This document shows positions 1 to 6,862 of a DNA stretch of 12,243 nt, one piece after another. Under the pieces are notes generated by a model. The model was not told the DNA's origin and searched no databases. It saw only the letters and a list, made by a program, of their open reading frames with translations. The position numbers and the translations under genes were made by a program. Each line of letters opens with the position of its first letter. The stretch's first letter is position 1. Source of the stretch: Chitinophagales bacterium (GTDB taxonomy: Bacteria; Bacteroidota; Bacteroidia; Chitinophagales; Saprospiraceae); contig JAAFHO010000101.1 in the NCBI GenBank assembly GCA_013297575.1, positions 1 through 12,243 of the forward strand, written 5' to 3'.

Positions 1-1055
1 TCTTTTGCGGAAGCCGAAAGCGTCAGTTTTTTCATTTTGTTTTCCTGTACAAACAGATCGACAAAGTGCTTGGCCAATACCAATACATCGCTGCCGCGTT
101 CGCGTACCGGCGGCAGTTCGATGGGCAAACCAATCAGCCTATAATACAAATCTTCGCGGAAAGTGCCTTTTTTAACTTCTTCTGCCAGGTTTTTATGGGT
201 AGCTATGAGTAAACGTGCATCAAATTTGATCGACTCGTTACCTCCCACGCGCACCACTTCGCGTTCTTGTAGTACGCGTAATATTTTACTTTGTAAATTT
301 AAATCCAGTTCGGCTATTTCGTCCAAAAATATGGTACCACCATTCGCCTCTTCAAATTTTCCTATTTTTCGAGTCAATGCGCCCGTAAATGCGCCTTTTT
401 CGTAGCCAAAAAGTTCGCTTTCGATCAATTCTTTTGGAATTGCGGCCATATTTACAGGAACAAATGCCTTTTTGCGTCTTTCACTATTAAAATGAATTGC
501 TTTGGCAACTACTTCTTTACCCGTACCCGTTTCGCCTGTAATAGAGACATTTATATTGGTCTTAATGGCTTTTTCGATGAGGGTAAAGGCTTTTTTAATG
601 GCTGGGCTTTGACCAATGATTGTCTTTTCAAAATCAAACTTTGTTTCCAACTGCTCTTTCAAGGTCACTACTTCTTGTTGTAGCGATAAATTTTCGCGGA
701 TACGCAAAATACTGTTCCAAAGCAGGTCTTTGGTATTATCGTCCTTTATGATATAGTCGTATGCCCCTTTTTTTAAAAGATTGAGTGCTACCGCAATATC
801 AGCCTGTCCACTAATAACAATTACAGGTACATTGCTGTACTCCTTTTTGATACGTTGTAGTAATTCCTCCCCACTCATGTCAGGCAGGTTAAAATCTATA
901 GAAATGACATCGGGTTGCAAATGCAGGTGATTCAGACAATCTTTTGCCTGATCAAATAACCGGACATCGTAATCCGGGTTCAAGGAAAGGTGGTATTTTA
1001 AGAGTTGTCCATACCAAAGATCATCCTCTACAATAAATATTTTTACGGTGTTCAT
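1..1055 (-). CDS. Sigma-54-dependent response regulator, NtrC/AtoC type (partial, C-terminus beyond left edge)
   Basis: This is a two-component transcription activator that would remodel sigma-54 RNA polymerase when phosphorylated. From the ATG at 1055, 351 complete codons are visible. Residues 1-120 form a receiver domain: acidic pocket E10/D11/D12, phospho-acceptor D54 in SIDFNLPD, S82 in the conserved Ser/Thr position and K104. Residues about 140-351 form the AAA+ domain: Walker A GETGTGKE (174-181), the sigma-54 contact loop GAFTGA (221-226), Walker B IFLDE (242-246), and a later FREDLYYRL segment with the usual arginine-finger region. The C-terminal Fis-type DNA-binding helix-turn-helix would lie beyond the left edge and is not seen. 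No partner histidine kinase lies in the window. It has its own upstream gap and is separated from the preceding gene by a terminator. The class is certain; the regulon cannot be read from the sequence. Confidence 0.95.
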   Translation of the reverse strand, partial: MNTVKIFIVEDDLWYGQLLKYHLSLNPDYDVRLFDQAKDCLNHLHLQPDVISIDFNLPDMSGEELLQRIKKEYSNVPVIVISGQADIAVALNLLKKGAYDYIIKDDNTKDLLWNSILRIRENLSLQQEVVTLKEQLETKFDFEKTIIGQSPAIKKAFTLIEKAIKTNINVSITGETGTGKEVVAKAIHFNSERRKKAFVPVNMAAIPKELIESELFGYEKGAFTGALTRKIGKFEEANGGTIFLDEIAELDLNLQSKILRVLQEREVVRVGGNESIKFDARLLIATHKNLAEEVKKGTFREDLYYRLIGLPIELPPVRERGSDVLVLAKHFVDLFVQENKMKKLTLSASAK

Positions 1056-1080
1056 ATTCTTATACGTACCAAAATCAGGC

Positions 1081-1088
1081 CAAATATA
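1081..1088 (-). promoter_or_regulatory. Possible Bacteroidota -7 element upstream of the response regulator
   Basis: On the minus strand the sequence TATATTTG matches the Bacteroidota -7 consensus TAnnTTTG exactly. It sits 26-33 nt upstream of the ATG at 1055, giving a short leader. No TTTG was found at the usual -33 spacing, so this is only a candidate. Confidence 0.4.
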
Positions 1089-1252
1089 GACAGAATTTTA
1101 CTATAATAGTAACAATAGGGCAAAAATAGTTTGTATTACTATTTTATAAAAAATTAGCGGCTGCTGTTTTGGTCAAAAAAAGTCAATTCTAGGCTATATT
1201 ACCATGATATGAGGCTATTGAATGAAAACACGATACAGGAAAAGAGCCGTTC

Positions 1253-1298
1253 GCAAAAAAAATGGCAATACGCATCATACGTACTGCCATTTTTTTTA
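1253..1298 (-). terminator. Rho-independent terminator of the actin-fold membrane protein gene
   Basis: A 12-bp stem (1261-1272 with 1279-1290) has a 6-nt loop and is flanked by A and T runs. On the minus strand all stem positions pair, with one G-U wobble; on the plus strand the same position is an A-C mismatch. The structure therefore favours minus-strand RNA, where a run of eight U follows the stem. It begins about 17 nt after the stop codon at 1315 and separates that gene from the response regulator downstream. Confidence 0.85.
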
Positions 1299-1314
1299 CT
1301 AAAAAAAGTATAAC

Positions 1315-2358
1315 TTACAGTCCCAACAAGAATCCAATCGTAAAATTGGCATCCCAGTCGAATACAAATTGCTTACATCCAGTAGCCGCAGCAATTGAAT
1401 TATAGATATTCAAACCAGCGATTTGCTTATCACCGGCTGGTGTTATTTCGGATGGAGCCGGCAATACGGTGTAGCGTTCTTTGCCATTGCGTATTTTCTT
1501 AGCAAATTCAAAAGGAACACCTCCAATAATGAAGCATGTACTGGTCAAATTTGAGGGTACACGACTCGCCTTTGCTTTTACGTCTTCTGCTACCACAGCA
1601 GCACTAGTGCCATTTTGGAAATACTTAGCACCCGCAGCCTCCAATGCAGTCACCTGACCTTGGTTGCGCCATGAAATCTTGGTATTACCAGAGCCAATAT
1701 CCACCACGAATGCGCGACCAGAATATTCCGAAGGCAATACCGAACGAAGTGCCAATTGGCCTTCTTGCTCTGCTGTAACAGTATTTACTTGGTACTTCAT
1801 TGCAGAAAGTGTTTGGATAATCTTAGACGTAATATCCACTTTTTGTGCACCAGAACTGATTACAAAATGAATATCCCTTGGACTAACACCGTAACCCACC
1901 ATATCGCTGATATACTGTTTAAGACCATCTTTGATATCTTGATCGGTAGCCATTTTTTCATAAACAAGGCTAGCACCAAAATCAGCCTTTTCCATTGCCC
2001 AGTTTTTCTTATCGTCCACCCGAATGATAAAGGAATTGAATCCTGTTGCGCCCAATTCGACCACCCCTTTTTTCTTACCATTGATCGGTGCAGTAGGTGT
2101 AAAATTAAATGCTTGCTTAGCGAAAGTAGTCGTAGCACCAGCAGTAGTAGCCCCTCCACTGGTAGTAGAGCCGCTAGTATTATCGCTGGATGCAGCAGTA
2201 CCACCATTTGTGGAACCACCTGAACTCGTTTCAGTTGTTGTGCCGCCACCGCCTATTTTGCCCATCATTCCGGGCATAAAAGTGCGTGCTGCAAAATAAA
2301 TACCGCCTACAATGAGCAGTGCGATGAGTAGCCTAGAAAAAGCCGTAAGTCTTGCCAT
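1315..2358 (-). CDS. Membrane-anchored actin-like ATPase-fold protein, Ppx/GppA-like
   Basis: A 347-residue protein of unknown function. Residues about 10-24 form one hydrophobic segment, followed by a flexible Gly/Ser/Thr/Ala linker (about 36-78) and a globular domain (about 90-347). The domain resembles the ASKHA/exopolyphosphatase fold: a phosphate-1-like strand-turn GVVELGATGFNSF (98-110), AEQEG (196-200) where Ppx proteins have their catalytic Glu segment, a phosphate-2-like VVDIGSGNTK (218-227), and an adenosine-motif-like FIIGGVPFEFAKK (276-288). This similarity is judged by eye. Enzymatic activity is not established. The topology is ambiguous: positive residues lie on both sides of the hydrophobic segment. 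If it is N-in, the nucleotide-binding domain would face the periplasm, which would be odd for an ATPase. It could instead be a phosphatase-like or structural relative. The gene stands alone between an intergenic inverted repeat and a strong terminator. Confidence 0.8.
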   Translation of the reverse strand: MARLTAFSRLLIALLIVGGIYFAARTFMPGMMGKIGGGGTTTETSSGGSTNGGTAASSDNTSGSTTSGGATTAGATTTFAKQAFNFTPTAPINGKKKGVVELGATGFNSFIIRVDDKKNWAMEKADFGASLVYEKMATDQDIKDGLKQYISDMVGYGVSPRDIHFVISSGAQKVDITSKIIQTLSAMKYQVNTVTAEQEGQLALRSVLPSEYSGRAFVVDIGSGNTKISWRNQGQVTALEAAGAKYFQNGTSAAVVAEDVKAKASRVPSNLTSTCFIIGGVPFEFAKKIRNGKERYTVLPAPSEITPAGDKQIAGLNIYNSIAAATGCKQFVFDWDANFTIGFLLGL

Positions 2359-2423
2359 AATGTTTTGTTGAAATGATGTATTATTAAAACGGCTGCAAAA
2401 GAGCAGGTACTAATTGCCCCATA

Positions 2424-2431
2424 CAAAAATA
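2424..2431 (-). promoter_or_regulatory. Candidate promoter of the actin-fold membrane protein gene
   Basis: On the minus strand TATTTTTG matches TAnnTTTG exactly, with a TTG 16 nt upstream as a possible -33 element, slightly closer than usual. The leader to the ATG at 2358 would be about 60 nt. Confidence 0.4.
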
Positions 2432-2480
2432 ATGGACGAAAGTACTGCAATTATCGCAGAACCGCGTGAAATGATCTATG

Positions 2481-2639
2481 AGGAACGAGAAAACAATAAG
2501 TTAGCACTCCTATCTGATTCCTTTTCGCTCATCCTGCCCATCTTTTTGTTTAAATAGCCCCACTATTCGCACTAAAAGATACTTGTTTGAGCAAAAATTA
2601 ATCTACCCAAGAGTACTAACTTATTGTTTTCTCGTTCCT
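2481..2639. repeat. 29-bp inverted repeat (28/29 match) around a 101-bp centre
   Basis: The left arm 2481-2509 and the right arm 2611-2639 are reverse complements except for one base (C at 2505 in the left arm). The arms begin AGGAACGAGAAAACAATAAG on their outer ends. The centre (2510-2610) holds no open reading frame. The element fills most of the gap between the stop codon of folD (2646) and the start of the actin-fold gene (2358). No target-site duplication is visible next to the arms. It could be a MITE-like element, an invertible segment, or a long hairpin at the 3' end of the folD transcript; the sequence alone does not decide. The rest of the gap (2359-2480) holds only the candidate promoter. 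Confidence 0.85.
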
Positions 2640-2645
2640 AAGCAA

Positions 2646-3521
2646 TTAAGAATAAATCTCTTTTTGGTTGGCTTTCATGGTGTTCATCAATAAAGCAGTA
2701 ACCGTCATAGCACCTACACCACCCGGAACTGGGGTAATATAACTGCACTTGGGCGCTACGGCATCAAAGTCAACATCGCCAACCAATTTAAAACCTGATT
2801 TTTTAGTGGTGTCCACAATGCGATTGATACCTACGTCAATCACCACTGCGCCTTCTTTTACCCAATCGCCTTTTATAAAATTGGGAATACCAATGGCCGC
2901 GACAATAATATCTGCACGGCGCACTTCTCCTGCCAAGTCTTTCGTGCGCGAGTGCGTGAGCGTCACTGTGCAATCGAATCCTTTGCGCGAAAGGAGGATA
3001 CTGATGGGTGTGCCTACAATATTGGAACGCCCCACCACCACACAATGTTTGCCTGCTGTTTCAATATTGTTTCTACGCAGTATTTCCAAAATGCCATAAG
3101 GTGTAGCGGGCAAAAAAGCGGGTAAACCTTGCGCCATACGCCCAAAATTAACGGGATGAAAACCATCCACGTCTTTTTTAGGATCAATGGCTAGGGTGAT
3201 TTTTTCTTCGTTGATATGCTTGGGTAAAGGCAATTGTACAATAAATCCATCAATTTCTGGATCATTATTGAGGTCGTGTACAATTTGTAGGAGTGCTACT
3301 TGTGATATATCTGCATTTCGGCGGATAAGGGTACTCCTAAAACCCGTTTGCTCACAACTCCTGATCTTGTTGCTCACATATACTTCGCTGGCTGGGTTAT
3401 CGCCTACCAAGACGGCCACCAAATGCGGCACTTTTTTCCCTTCCAATTTTAGTTGATCTACTTCAATGGCCAATTCTGCCTTGATTTGCTCCGAAAGGAG
3501 TTTTCCGTCTAATATTTGCAT
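2646..3521 (-). CDS. folD: Bifunctional methylenetetrahydrofolate dehydrogenase / methenyltetrahydrofolate cyclohydrolase FolD
   Basis: This cytosolic enzyme of one-carbon metabolism oxidises 5,10-methylene-THF to methenyl-THF with NAD(P) and hydrolyses the product to 10-formyl-THF. It is 291 residues long, the usual length. The substrate and catalytic segment YVSNKIRSCEQTGF (48-61) carries the conserved Tyr48 and Lys52. The motif KDVDGFHPVN (116-125) follows, then PATPYGI (138-144), where Ala replaces the Cys common in other FolDs. The Rossmann nucleotide-binding segment VVVGRSNIVGTP is at 161-172, and the C-terminal signature TPVPGGVGAMT at 263-273. It lies 14 nt downstream of the lipoprotein gene and is probably cotranscribed with it. 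All key motifs are intact, so activity is expected. Confidence 0.98.
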   Translation of the reverse strand: MQILDGKLLSEQIKAELAIEVDQLKLEGKKVPHLVAVLVGDNPASEVYVSNKIRSCEQTGFRSTLIRRNADISQVALLQIVHDLNNDPEIDGFIVQLPLPKHINEEKITLAIDPKKDVDGFHPVNFGRMAQGLPAFLPATPYGILEILRRNNIETAGKHCVVVGRSNIVGTPISILLSRKGFDCTVTLTHSRTKDLAGEVRRADIIVAAIGIPNFIKGDWVKEGAVVIDVGINRIVDTTKKSGFKLVGDVDFDAVAPKCSYITPVPGGVGAMTVTALLMNTMKANQKEIYS

Positions 3522-3535
3522 ATTTAAGTTTTTAC

Positions 3536-4291
3536 TTATTTTTTTAACTCAAAACTGCCCGAAGGTACTGTTTGAGGTGTGGCTACGGGTTCCATAGAGC
3601 GGTCTTTTCCACGACTGCCCGAAAACTTAACTGGTATGGGGGCGGCGGTTTTATAGTCCTCCCAAGGCGTTGTAAACCGTGGTTTTTCGTCGCCATATTT
3701 TTCAAAAAATGCCCATTGGCTGATGAGTTTGCTCGATTTGTCCACCCAAATATGATACTTATTTTCAGGGGTTACTCCGACACCTTTAAATGTCAATTGT
3801 AGTATATCGGCGGCGGCACCGCTTTCTGTTTTACCTTCGCCAACATATTTGAGGGTTACGCCGGAATCTTTGAGTTTGAAGGGCATTACGAGCCAATAAG
3901 AATCATTGATCCACACCTCTTTACCAATCTTTAGGTACTTGGCCAAAGAATCAGGATGGGTCTGTTCTACACCGTTGAGCATAACTTTTCCCGTATTATT
4001 ATTGATATTGACCACCACTATTTGAGATTTTTTTAACCAGTCTATACGGACATTCCCCGTAAATTTATCCCAAAGCAGTGTACGGCTTCCAAAAAAATTC
4101 CAAGACAAGTATCTAATGGCATCATAAGCACCGCGACCGCCTTGTGCTTGCATCACTTCATCCGCAATGGCAACTGCGCGTGCGTCCGATCCTTCATGGT
4201 CGAAACCTGGTGCTGCGGGGTTGGCCGAAAACTTGGACTTAGGTGGGCTACAAGCCAAGAATAAAAATAGAAAAACGAGGTATTTATACAT
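3536..4291 (-). CDS. Putative lipoprotein, LolA/LolB-like beta fold suspected
   Basis: A 251-residue exported protein of unknown function. The N-terminus is hydrophobic (residues 2-13) and ends in FLAC, with Cys14 as the likely lipidated residue. Phe at -3 is less usual but tolerated in this phylum. Residues just after Cys14 (SPPKSK) lack the acidic stretch that marks surface-exposed Bacteroidota lipoproteins, so a periplasm-facing location is more likely. The body (about 35-230) is rich in beta-strand patterns and aromatic residues such as YLSWNFFGSRTLLWDKFTG and YHIWVDKSSKLISQWAFFE. These recall the LolA/LolB-like lipid-carrier folds and related uncharacterised Bacteroidota lipoproteins; this is a by-eye judgement. 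The tail from 231 is Pro/Ser-rich. It is the first gene of a probable two-gene unit with folD, a pairing with no obvious metabolic logic. Confidence 0.85.
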   Translation of the reverse strand: MYKYLVFLFLFLACSPPKSKFSANPAAPGFDHEGSDARAVAIADEVMQAQGGRGAYDAIRYLSWNFFGSRTLLWDKFTGNVRIDWLKKSQIVVVNINNNTGKVMLNGVEQTHPDSLAKYLKIGKEVWINDSYWLVMPFKLKDSGVTLKYVGEGKTESGAAADILQLTFKGVGVTPENKYHIWVDKSSKLISQWAFFEKYGDEKPRFTTPWEDYKTAAPIPVKFSGSRGKDRSMEPVATPQTVPSGSFELKK

Positions 4292-4304
4292 AAAATTTAT
4301 TTTA

Positions 4305-4337
4305 CAAACTTAGTTAAGGAATTACCGAACAAAAGTA
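4305..4337 (-). promoter_or_regulatory. Candidate promoter motifs upstream of the lipoprotein-folD unit
   Basis: Two exact TAnnTTTG matches lie on the minus strand in the 69-nt gap after the DUF1573 gene: TACTTTTG (4330-4337) and TAAGTTTG (4305-4312). The second has a TTTG 17 nt upstream, contributed by the first motif, but would leave a leader of only about 6 nt. The first would leave about 32 nt. They suggest that the lipoprotein-folD unit can be transcribed separately from the porP-porE-DUF1573 unit. Confidence 0.4.
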
Positions 4338-4360
4338 CGCGACTTTATTGCAAAGTTATA

Positions 4361-4690
4361 TCAACGCACTACTTTTCCTTTCACATACACTTGCTTAATA
4401 TACGGATAGCCATTCTCGTCGGTGTTCTTGAAAATAATATCCAATGTTTTATTAATTTCAGGGCCTTCGTTTTTGGTATTCAATTTGAAAAGAATTTCGG
4501 CAGCCTGCGTGGATTCAATTGGGCCTTGCGACCAATCTGCTTCAATACATTCGCAAGCACTCACCAGTTCAATTTCAAGTGCTTGGTTCGCAAAATTGGT
4601 GAAGGCGAACCGGCCATACACCGGTTCGCCTTCGCGGACTGACCCAAAGTCAATAATCTCGTATTCAAATACCGTTACACTATCAATCAT
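4361..4690 (-). CDS. DUF1573 domain protein (possibly the C-terminal part of a frameshifted OmpA fusion)
   Basis: From the only in-frame ATG this is 109 residues, almost entirely one DUF1573 domain, an Ig-like (ASH/MSP-type) beta fold common in Bacteroidota. Diagnostic features are EIIDFGSVREGEPVYGRFAF (11-30), the S-A-C-E-C motif (44-48) in place of the usual SCGC, and the closing strand KQVYVKGKVV. Family members are normally exported, but this product has no signal peptide or lipobox. The frame stays open upstream of the ATG, back to a stop codon at 4775-4777, and the unclaimed 28 codons read like a linker. They overlap the last 37 nt of the porE-like gene and cross its run of nine T. No GTG or TTG start with a signal sequence exists there. 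The segment may be expressed by a -1 frameshift from the upstream gene, by reinitiation at 4690 (47 nt after the upstream stop), or it may be the broken half of a former fusion. Confidence 0.85.
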   Translation of the reverse strand: MIDSVTVFEYEIIDFGSVREGEPVYGRFAFTNFANQALEIELVSACECIEADWSQGPIESTQAAEILFKLNTKNEGPEINKTLDIIFKNTDENGYPYIKQVYVKGKVVR

Positions 4691-4737
4691 ATTAACCCAA
4701 GCAGTTGCTGAGTCGGGTGTAACTGTATCTCGTTTAA

Positions 4738-6831
4738 TTAGTTCGGAGAAAAAAAAACTGGTCGAACCGATTGCTTACCACCTGGGTTTTGTCCTGCTGG
4801 CTTTTTAGGTTCGCGCTTTTCTATTTTTTCGATCAAAATTTCGGTTGGGCCCGAAAGTATTTTGAACTCTGTACGGCGGTTGAAACGATGCTCATCATCG
4901 GTACATTCTACACCGTTTACACATCGGTTTTGGATTTGTTTTTCACCATAACCCACCGGTACAATACGGTCAGCAGCGATACCTTTTGCGATAATCCATT
5001 TGGCAGCACTGTTTGCACGACGTTGAGAGAGTTTTTCGTTATACTCGTCTTTACCCTGTGCATCGGTGTGCGAAGACAGTTCCACCTTCATATTTGGGTA
5101 TTTGAGCATCAAATCGGTTAAGAACTGTAAATCAGGCTCGGATTGAGATAGAATTTTATCATCATCGAAATCATAAAAGATTTTATTCAGACGAATAGGC
5201 TCATTTGTACGAATGGTATCAAATAGTTCGGGTTTTTTAGCCACCCGCAAAGTAAGATCCTTCTGTATTTTTACAGTCTTTTTAACACCTACTGTGGAGA
5301 ATTTAACGGTATCGGACACATAACCTTCGTGGGTTGCGATCACGATATATGATTTCTCTGGAAGCAGTGTAAACTCGAAATTATTACCTGCTGGATTTGT
5401 TTTTTCATCCACTTTGGCAGGATTTTTTTCGCTTACATCCTGTACAGTTACGGTACACTCCATAAAGGCAGGATTCGCTTTTTCATCTTTGCGTTTACGA
5501 CGGAACGTATTGGCCAATAGTTCCACTTTTACCCTTTCTATTTCCCATGAATAAATATCATCGCAGCAAGTTTTGCTTTTGAGGTTATTCGGCCCAGGGC
5601 GATTGCTCACAAAGAAACCACTCATACCATCGGGTAATTGTGAATAATATTGGTCATCCAAAGTGGTATTGATACCAGCGCCCAAGTTCTTTGGATCGCT
5701 CCATTTTGAGCCATTCCATTGGGATTCATAAATATCCAAGCCTCCAAATGAAGGAAGGCCATTGCTACTGAAATACAGTTTACCATCGCGATAGAAAGGT
5801 GTCACTTCATTTTCAGGGGTATTAAGCGCCTCCAAATTAACAGGCTGTCCAAACATACCATCACCTTTTTTGGATGCATAGTATAAATCGGTACCACCTT
5901 TACCACCGGGAATATTAGCGACAAAAAACAATACTTTTTCGCCGAATAACTCACCTTCGCAAGGGTGTTGCGCGATAAATTCGCCATTTACACCATTAAC
6001 TTCTGTAGCAGCACCCCAGCCATCTGCACCTTTATCGGCCACATAAATTTTACTGGTTTTGATGGCCATATTTTCCAATTCCACACGGGTAAAGTACATG
6101 GTTTTGCCATCTTTTGTAAGGCTTACATTACCTTGATGGTAACCTTCGCGGTTGATATTGGTACCTAATGCGACAGGTGCGCCAAATTCTGCGCCTGCTT
6201 TACTAGACGTTTGAATTTTAGAGTACCAATCGCCTTCTTTACCATCCAATACAACTACTTTTTTATCGGTAATTGCCGCAAAATACAATTCGCCACCACT
6301 ATAATAAGGTGAACCCTCGGTTTGTGGGCCATTGAGTTTTTTACCGCCATTGGCAATAATCAAATTATCAGGTACTTTGGCTTTGCGCGCCATTTCGCTA
6401 CCTGCAATTTCGCGTTTGGCTGCTGCTTTTAGTTTTTCATCCGCACCTACCGCTATATAGCCATTAAAGGCATCAATGGCTTCTTGGTGTTTGCCATTGG
6501 CCTTGAGGCTCATCGCATACCAATATTGGAGTTCGGTGTATTCACCCTTGCGATCGCGGAGTACCAATTTGGCAAACCCACGTTCCGCAGCGGCATAATC
6601 GCGCACATCGAAATTGAGTTTTGCTATTTTTGAGTTGAGCGACTTGTCTTTTGTCGCATCATAAACATCCTCGTAGAGTTCGAGGGCAGCATACGGGTTA
6701 CTGGTACCTTCTGCTTCCTGAGCAGACTTGAGCATTTTATCAGGGGTTGATTTGTTGATGGGTTGCGCCAACAAAAAAATAGGGCTGATAACAGCAAGGA
6801 GCACTAATATAAAGAAAGGTTTATTTTTCAT
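4738..6831 (-). CDS. PorE-like OmpA-family protein (TPR, PD40 propeller, CRD, OmpA domain)
   Basis: A 697-residue envelope protein whose domain order matches PorE of the type IX secretion system, which ties the secretion machinery to peptidoglycan. Residues 1-22 form a type I signal peptide (cleavage near LLA/QP) rather than a lipobox. Residues 30-150 contain TPR-like helices. Residues about 170-430 carry PD40/WD40-like propeller repeats, with the hallmark GGLDIYES (363-370) and CDDIYSW (423-429). Residues about 435-530 resemble a carboxypeptidase-regulatory-like domain. Residues about 548-660 form the OmpA C-terminal domain, including SSHTDAQGKDEYNEKLSQRR, whose D590 and R605 match the positions that bind the peptidoglycan stem peptide. 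The tail (661-697) is basic and Pro-rich and ends next to the nine-T slippery run. It follows the porP-like gene by 31 nt and is surely cotranscribed with it. Paralogues with this architecture are common, so it need not be the core PorE. Confidence 0.93.
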   Translation of the reverse strand: MKNKPFFILVLLAVISPIFLLAQPINKSTPDKMLKSAQEAEGTSNPYAALELYEDVYDATKDKSLNSKIAKLNFDVRDYAAAERGFAKLVLRDRKGEYTELQYWYAMSLKANGKHQEAIDAFNGYIAVGADEKLKAAAKREIAGSEMARKAKVPDNLIIANGGKKLNGPQTEGSPYYSGGELYFAAITDKKVVVLDGKEGDWYSKIQTSSKAGAEFGAPVALGTNINREGYHQGNVSLTKDGKTMYFTRVELENMAIKTSKIYVADKGADGWGAATEVNGVNGEFIAQHPCEGELFGEKVLFFVANIPGGKGGTDLYYASKKGDGMFGQPVNLEALNTPENEVTPFYRDGKLYFSSNGLPSFGGLDIYESQWNGSKWSDPKNLGAGINTTLDDQYYSQLPDGMSGFFVSNRPGPNNLKSKTCCDDIYSWEIERVKVELLANTFRRKRKDEKANPAFMECTVTVQDVSEKNPAKVDEKTNPAGNNFEFTLLPEKSYIVIATHEGYVSDTVKFSTVGVKKTVKIQKDLTLRVAKKPELFDTIRTNEPIRLNKIFYDFDDDKILSQSEPDLQFLTDLMLKYPNMKVELSSHTDAQGKDEYNEKLSQRRANSAAKWIIAKGIAADRIVPVGYGEKQIQNRCVNGVECTDDEHRFNRRTEFKILSGPTEILIEKIEKREPKKPAGQNPGGKQSVRPVFFSPN
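4749..4757 (-). other. Nine-T run with a -1 slippery heptamer at the end of the porE-like gene
   Basis: On the minus strand the gene reads V692-F693-F694 as GTT TTT TTT, so the zero frame contains T_TTT_TTT, a canonical -1 slippery heptamer. The normal frame ends four codons later at 4738-4740. A -1 slip would instead enter the open DUF1573 frame as F-S-E-L-I-K-R-D and continue to 4361. A run of nine identical bases is also a typical site of polymerase slippage and of sequencing indels, so the biological reading is uncertain. Confidence 0.5.
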
Positions 6832-6862
6832 AATCTATTGAAAATCAGATGTAGGATTGAAT

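Noticed and set aside
163..683. Plus-strand open frames within the response regulator
   Set aside because: They are antisense to the conserved AAA+ domain and show no protein-family features.
1664..2299. Plus-strand open frames (up to 155 codons) opposite the actin-fold gene
   Set aside because: They are antisense shadows of a gene with clear domain motifs, have no recognisable domain, and lie over its low-complexity linker where composition keeps other frames open.
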